Shown: positions 16,854-17,500 of the stretch, in pieces | How positions within the stretch are numbered: position 1 is the first letter of the stretch | Layout of the letters: each line of letters starts with the position of its first letter | NCBI GenBank assembly: GCA_009760855.2 | Contig: WPIO01000104.1 | Location: 1,427,501-1,445,000, forward strand | Direction: 5' to 3' | Source: Cristatella mucedo | Taxonomy: Eukaryota > Bryozoa > Phylactolaemata > Cristatellidae | Length of the DNA stretch: 17,500 nucleotides | Program-made: the position numbers and the translations under genes | The notes under the pieces: model-generated | The model's input: the letters and a program-made list of their open reading frames with translations, nothing else | Database searches by the model: none | Told to the model about the DNA's origin: nothing

Positions 16854-17354
16854 CATTCGCAGGCCATTCTCCGGCGTCGGCTGTCAGCATGAGAGACAAG
16901 AAGCCGCGAGTCGCCGAGTCCTTCGCGTGACGCACTTGGAGGATGCTTCGGCATCGATCTCTCTCGCGCTGCCTCGTGCTGCTCACATTCAAGCTTCAAT
17001 CCTCCGCTGCACTCACACACAGTCAAGTTCGTCTCTCAGTATTATGAAGAAAGCCAAGCCCCAATTCCTGCAGTCCCATCCTTCTGAGATGCCCAGATTT
17101 ACAGCTGCCGCCCAGTATAGCTAATATCTAAATGTAGTAATTACGTCCTCAGCCTCTGTTGTGTCACTCGTCAAGATGTCGACACTAGACCAGGGGACTT
17201 TCGGGAACGCTGTCGCAGTCTTTATATTGCCATTCTTCTCGGAGACACTGAAACAAGTTGCACCATATTAGTCAAACTCTTGAATACAATTTCGAACGTG
17301 CTCGAGGCACATTTGAGAAAGAACAACATTCTTAGGAATGCTGACCATAAAAGG
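16854..17354. other. Intergenic stretch, no gene recognised
   Basis: Balanced composition; the end of the 210-codon frame (stop at 17122-17124) lies here. Nothing else is recognised. Confidence 0.4.
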
Positions 17355-17408
17355 CTGTCTCTGTCTCTCTCTCTGTCTCTCTCTCTCTGTCTCTCTCTCT
17401 CTGTCTCT

Positions 17409-17485
<77 letters not shown>

Positions 17486-17500
17486 TCTCTGTCTCTCTCT
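17355..17500. repeat. (CT)n/(TCTG) microsatellite, cut by the window end
   Basis: CT dinucleotides with periodic G (CTGTCTCT) interruptions continue to the last base, so the array extends beyond the window. Confidence 0.97.

Noticed and set aside
16492-17124. 210-codon plus-strand open frame
   Set aside because: It is the longest frame outside repeats and very GC-rich DNA, but it runs straight through a 24-bp-arm hairpin, has no recognisable domain and a Ser/Arg/Ala-rich composition, and has no splice or promoter support. A chance frame is more likely.

Overview
The window looks like nuclear DNA from an animal, most likely an invertebrate. It has no bacterial-style operons or dense coding. 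It is made of CpG-rich GC blocks broken up by very long microsatellites, tRNA-derived SINEs, and decayed non-LTR (L2-clade) retrotransposon pieces. CpG is abundant in the GC-rich blocks, which suggests weak germline CpG methylation; that is an inference. An arthropod is my best guess, but the sequence does not prove it.

Layout: 1-1400 is GC/CpG-rich with a CAG/GCC tract. 1541-1692 is a (CA)34 plus (TA)n compound microsatellite. 1700-2730 is AT-rich, with two perfect palindromes and a minus-strand L2-type retroposon tail. 3140-3318 is a complete-looking tRNA-headed SINE on the minus strand. 3319-5700 is GC-rich, with a 15-bp-stem hairpin and a ~385-bp GAGACA/GA microsatellite. 6201-7090 is an AT-rich minisatellite whose 62- and 70-bp units form a clean higher-order repeat (62-70-70, itself grouped as two ~404-bp blocks). 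7450-7868 is the only convincing candidate coding exon: it is bounded by a good 3' splice site and a GTAAGC donor, and it ends in a cysteine pattern like the N-terminal part of the prokineticin/astakine fold.

Further right: 8358-8568 is a minus-strand L2 3' fragment abutting a plus-strand L2-type tail. 8926-9432 is a ~507-bp GGCA tetranucleotide array. 10260-11240 is a decayed plus-strand L2 reverse-transcriptase C-terminal half. 11454-11521 is a loopless 68-bp palindrome lying 11 bp upstream of a SINE (11533-11675). A second copy of that SINE lies at 12782-12950. 12100-14550 holds small tandem duplications, a YY1-like start context and another TA/CATA microsatellite. 15059-16260 has a TATA box, poly-C/poly-G runs and a G-quadruplex motif. 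16773-16853 is a long imperfect hairpin, and the window ends inside a CT microsatellite.

The mobile elements appear to form one system. The L2 LINE and the SINEs share the 3' tail type (an AAGCGC-like block, a spacer, then GCGCTATAnAAAT followed by AT-rich repeats), as expected if the SINEs borrow L2 machinery. Most of the window is non-coding, and the many open frames in the GC-rich and microsatellite parts are compositional artefacts.
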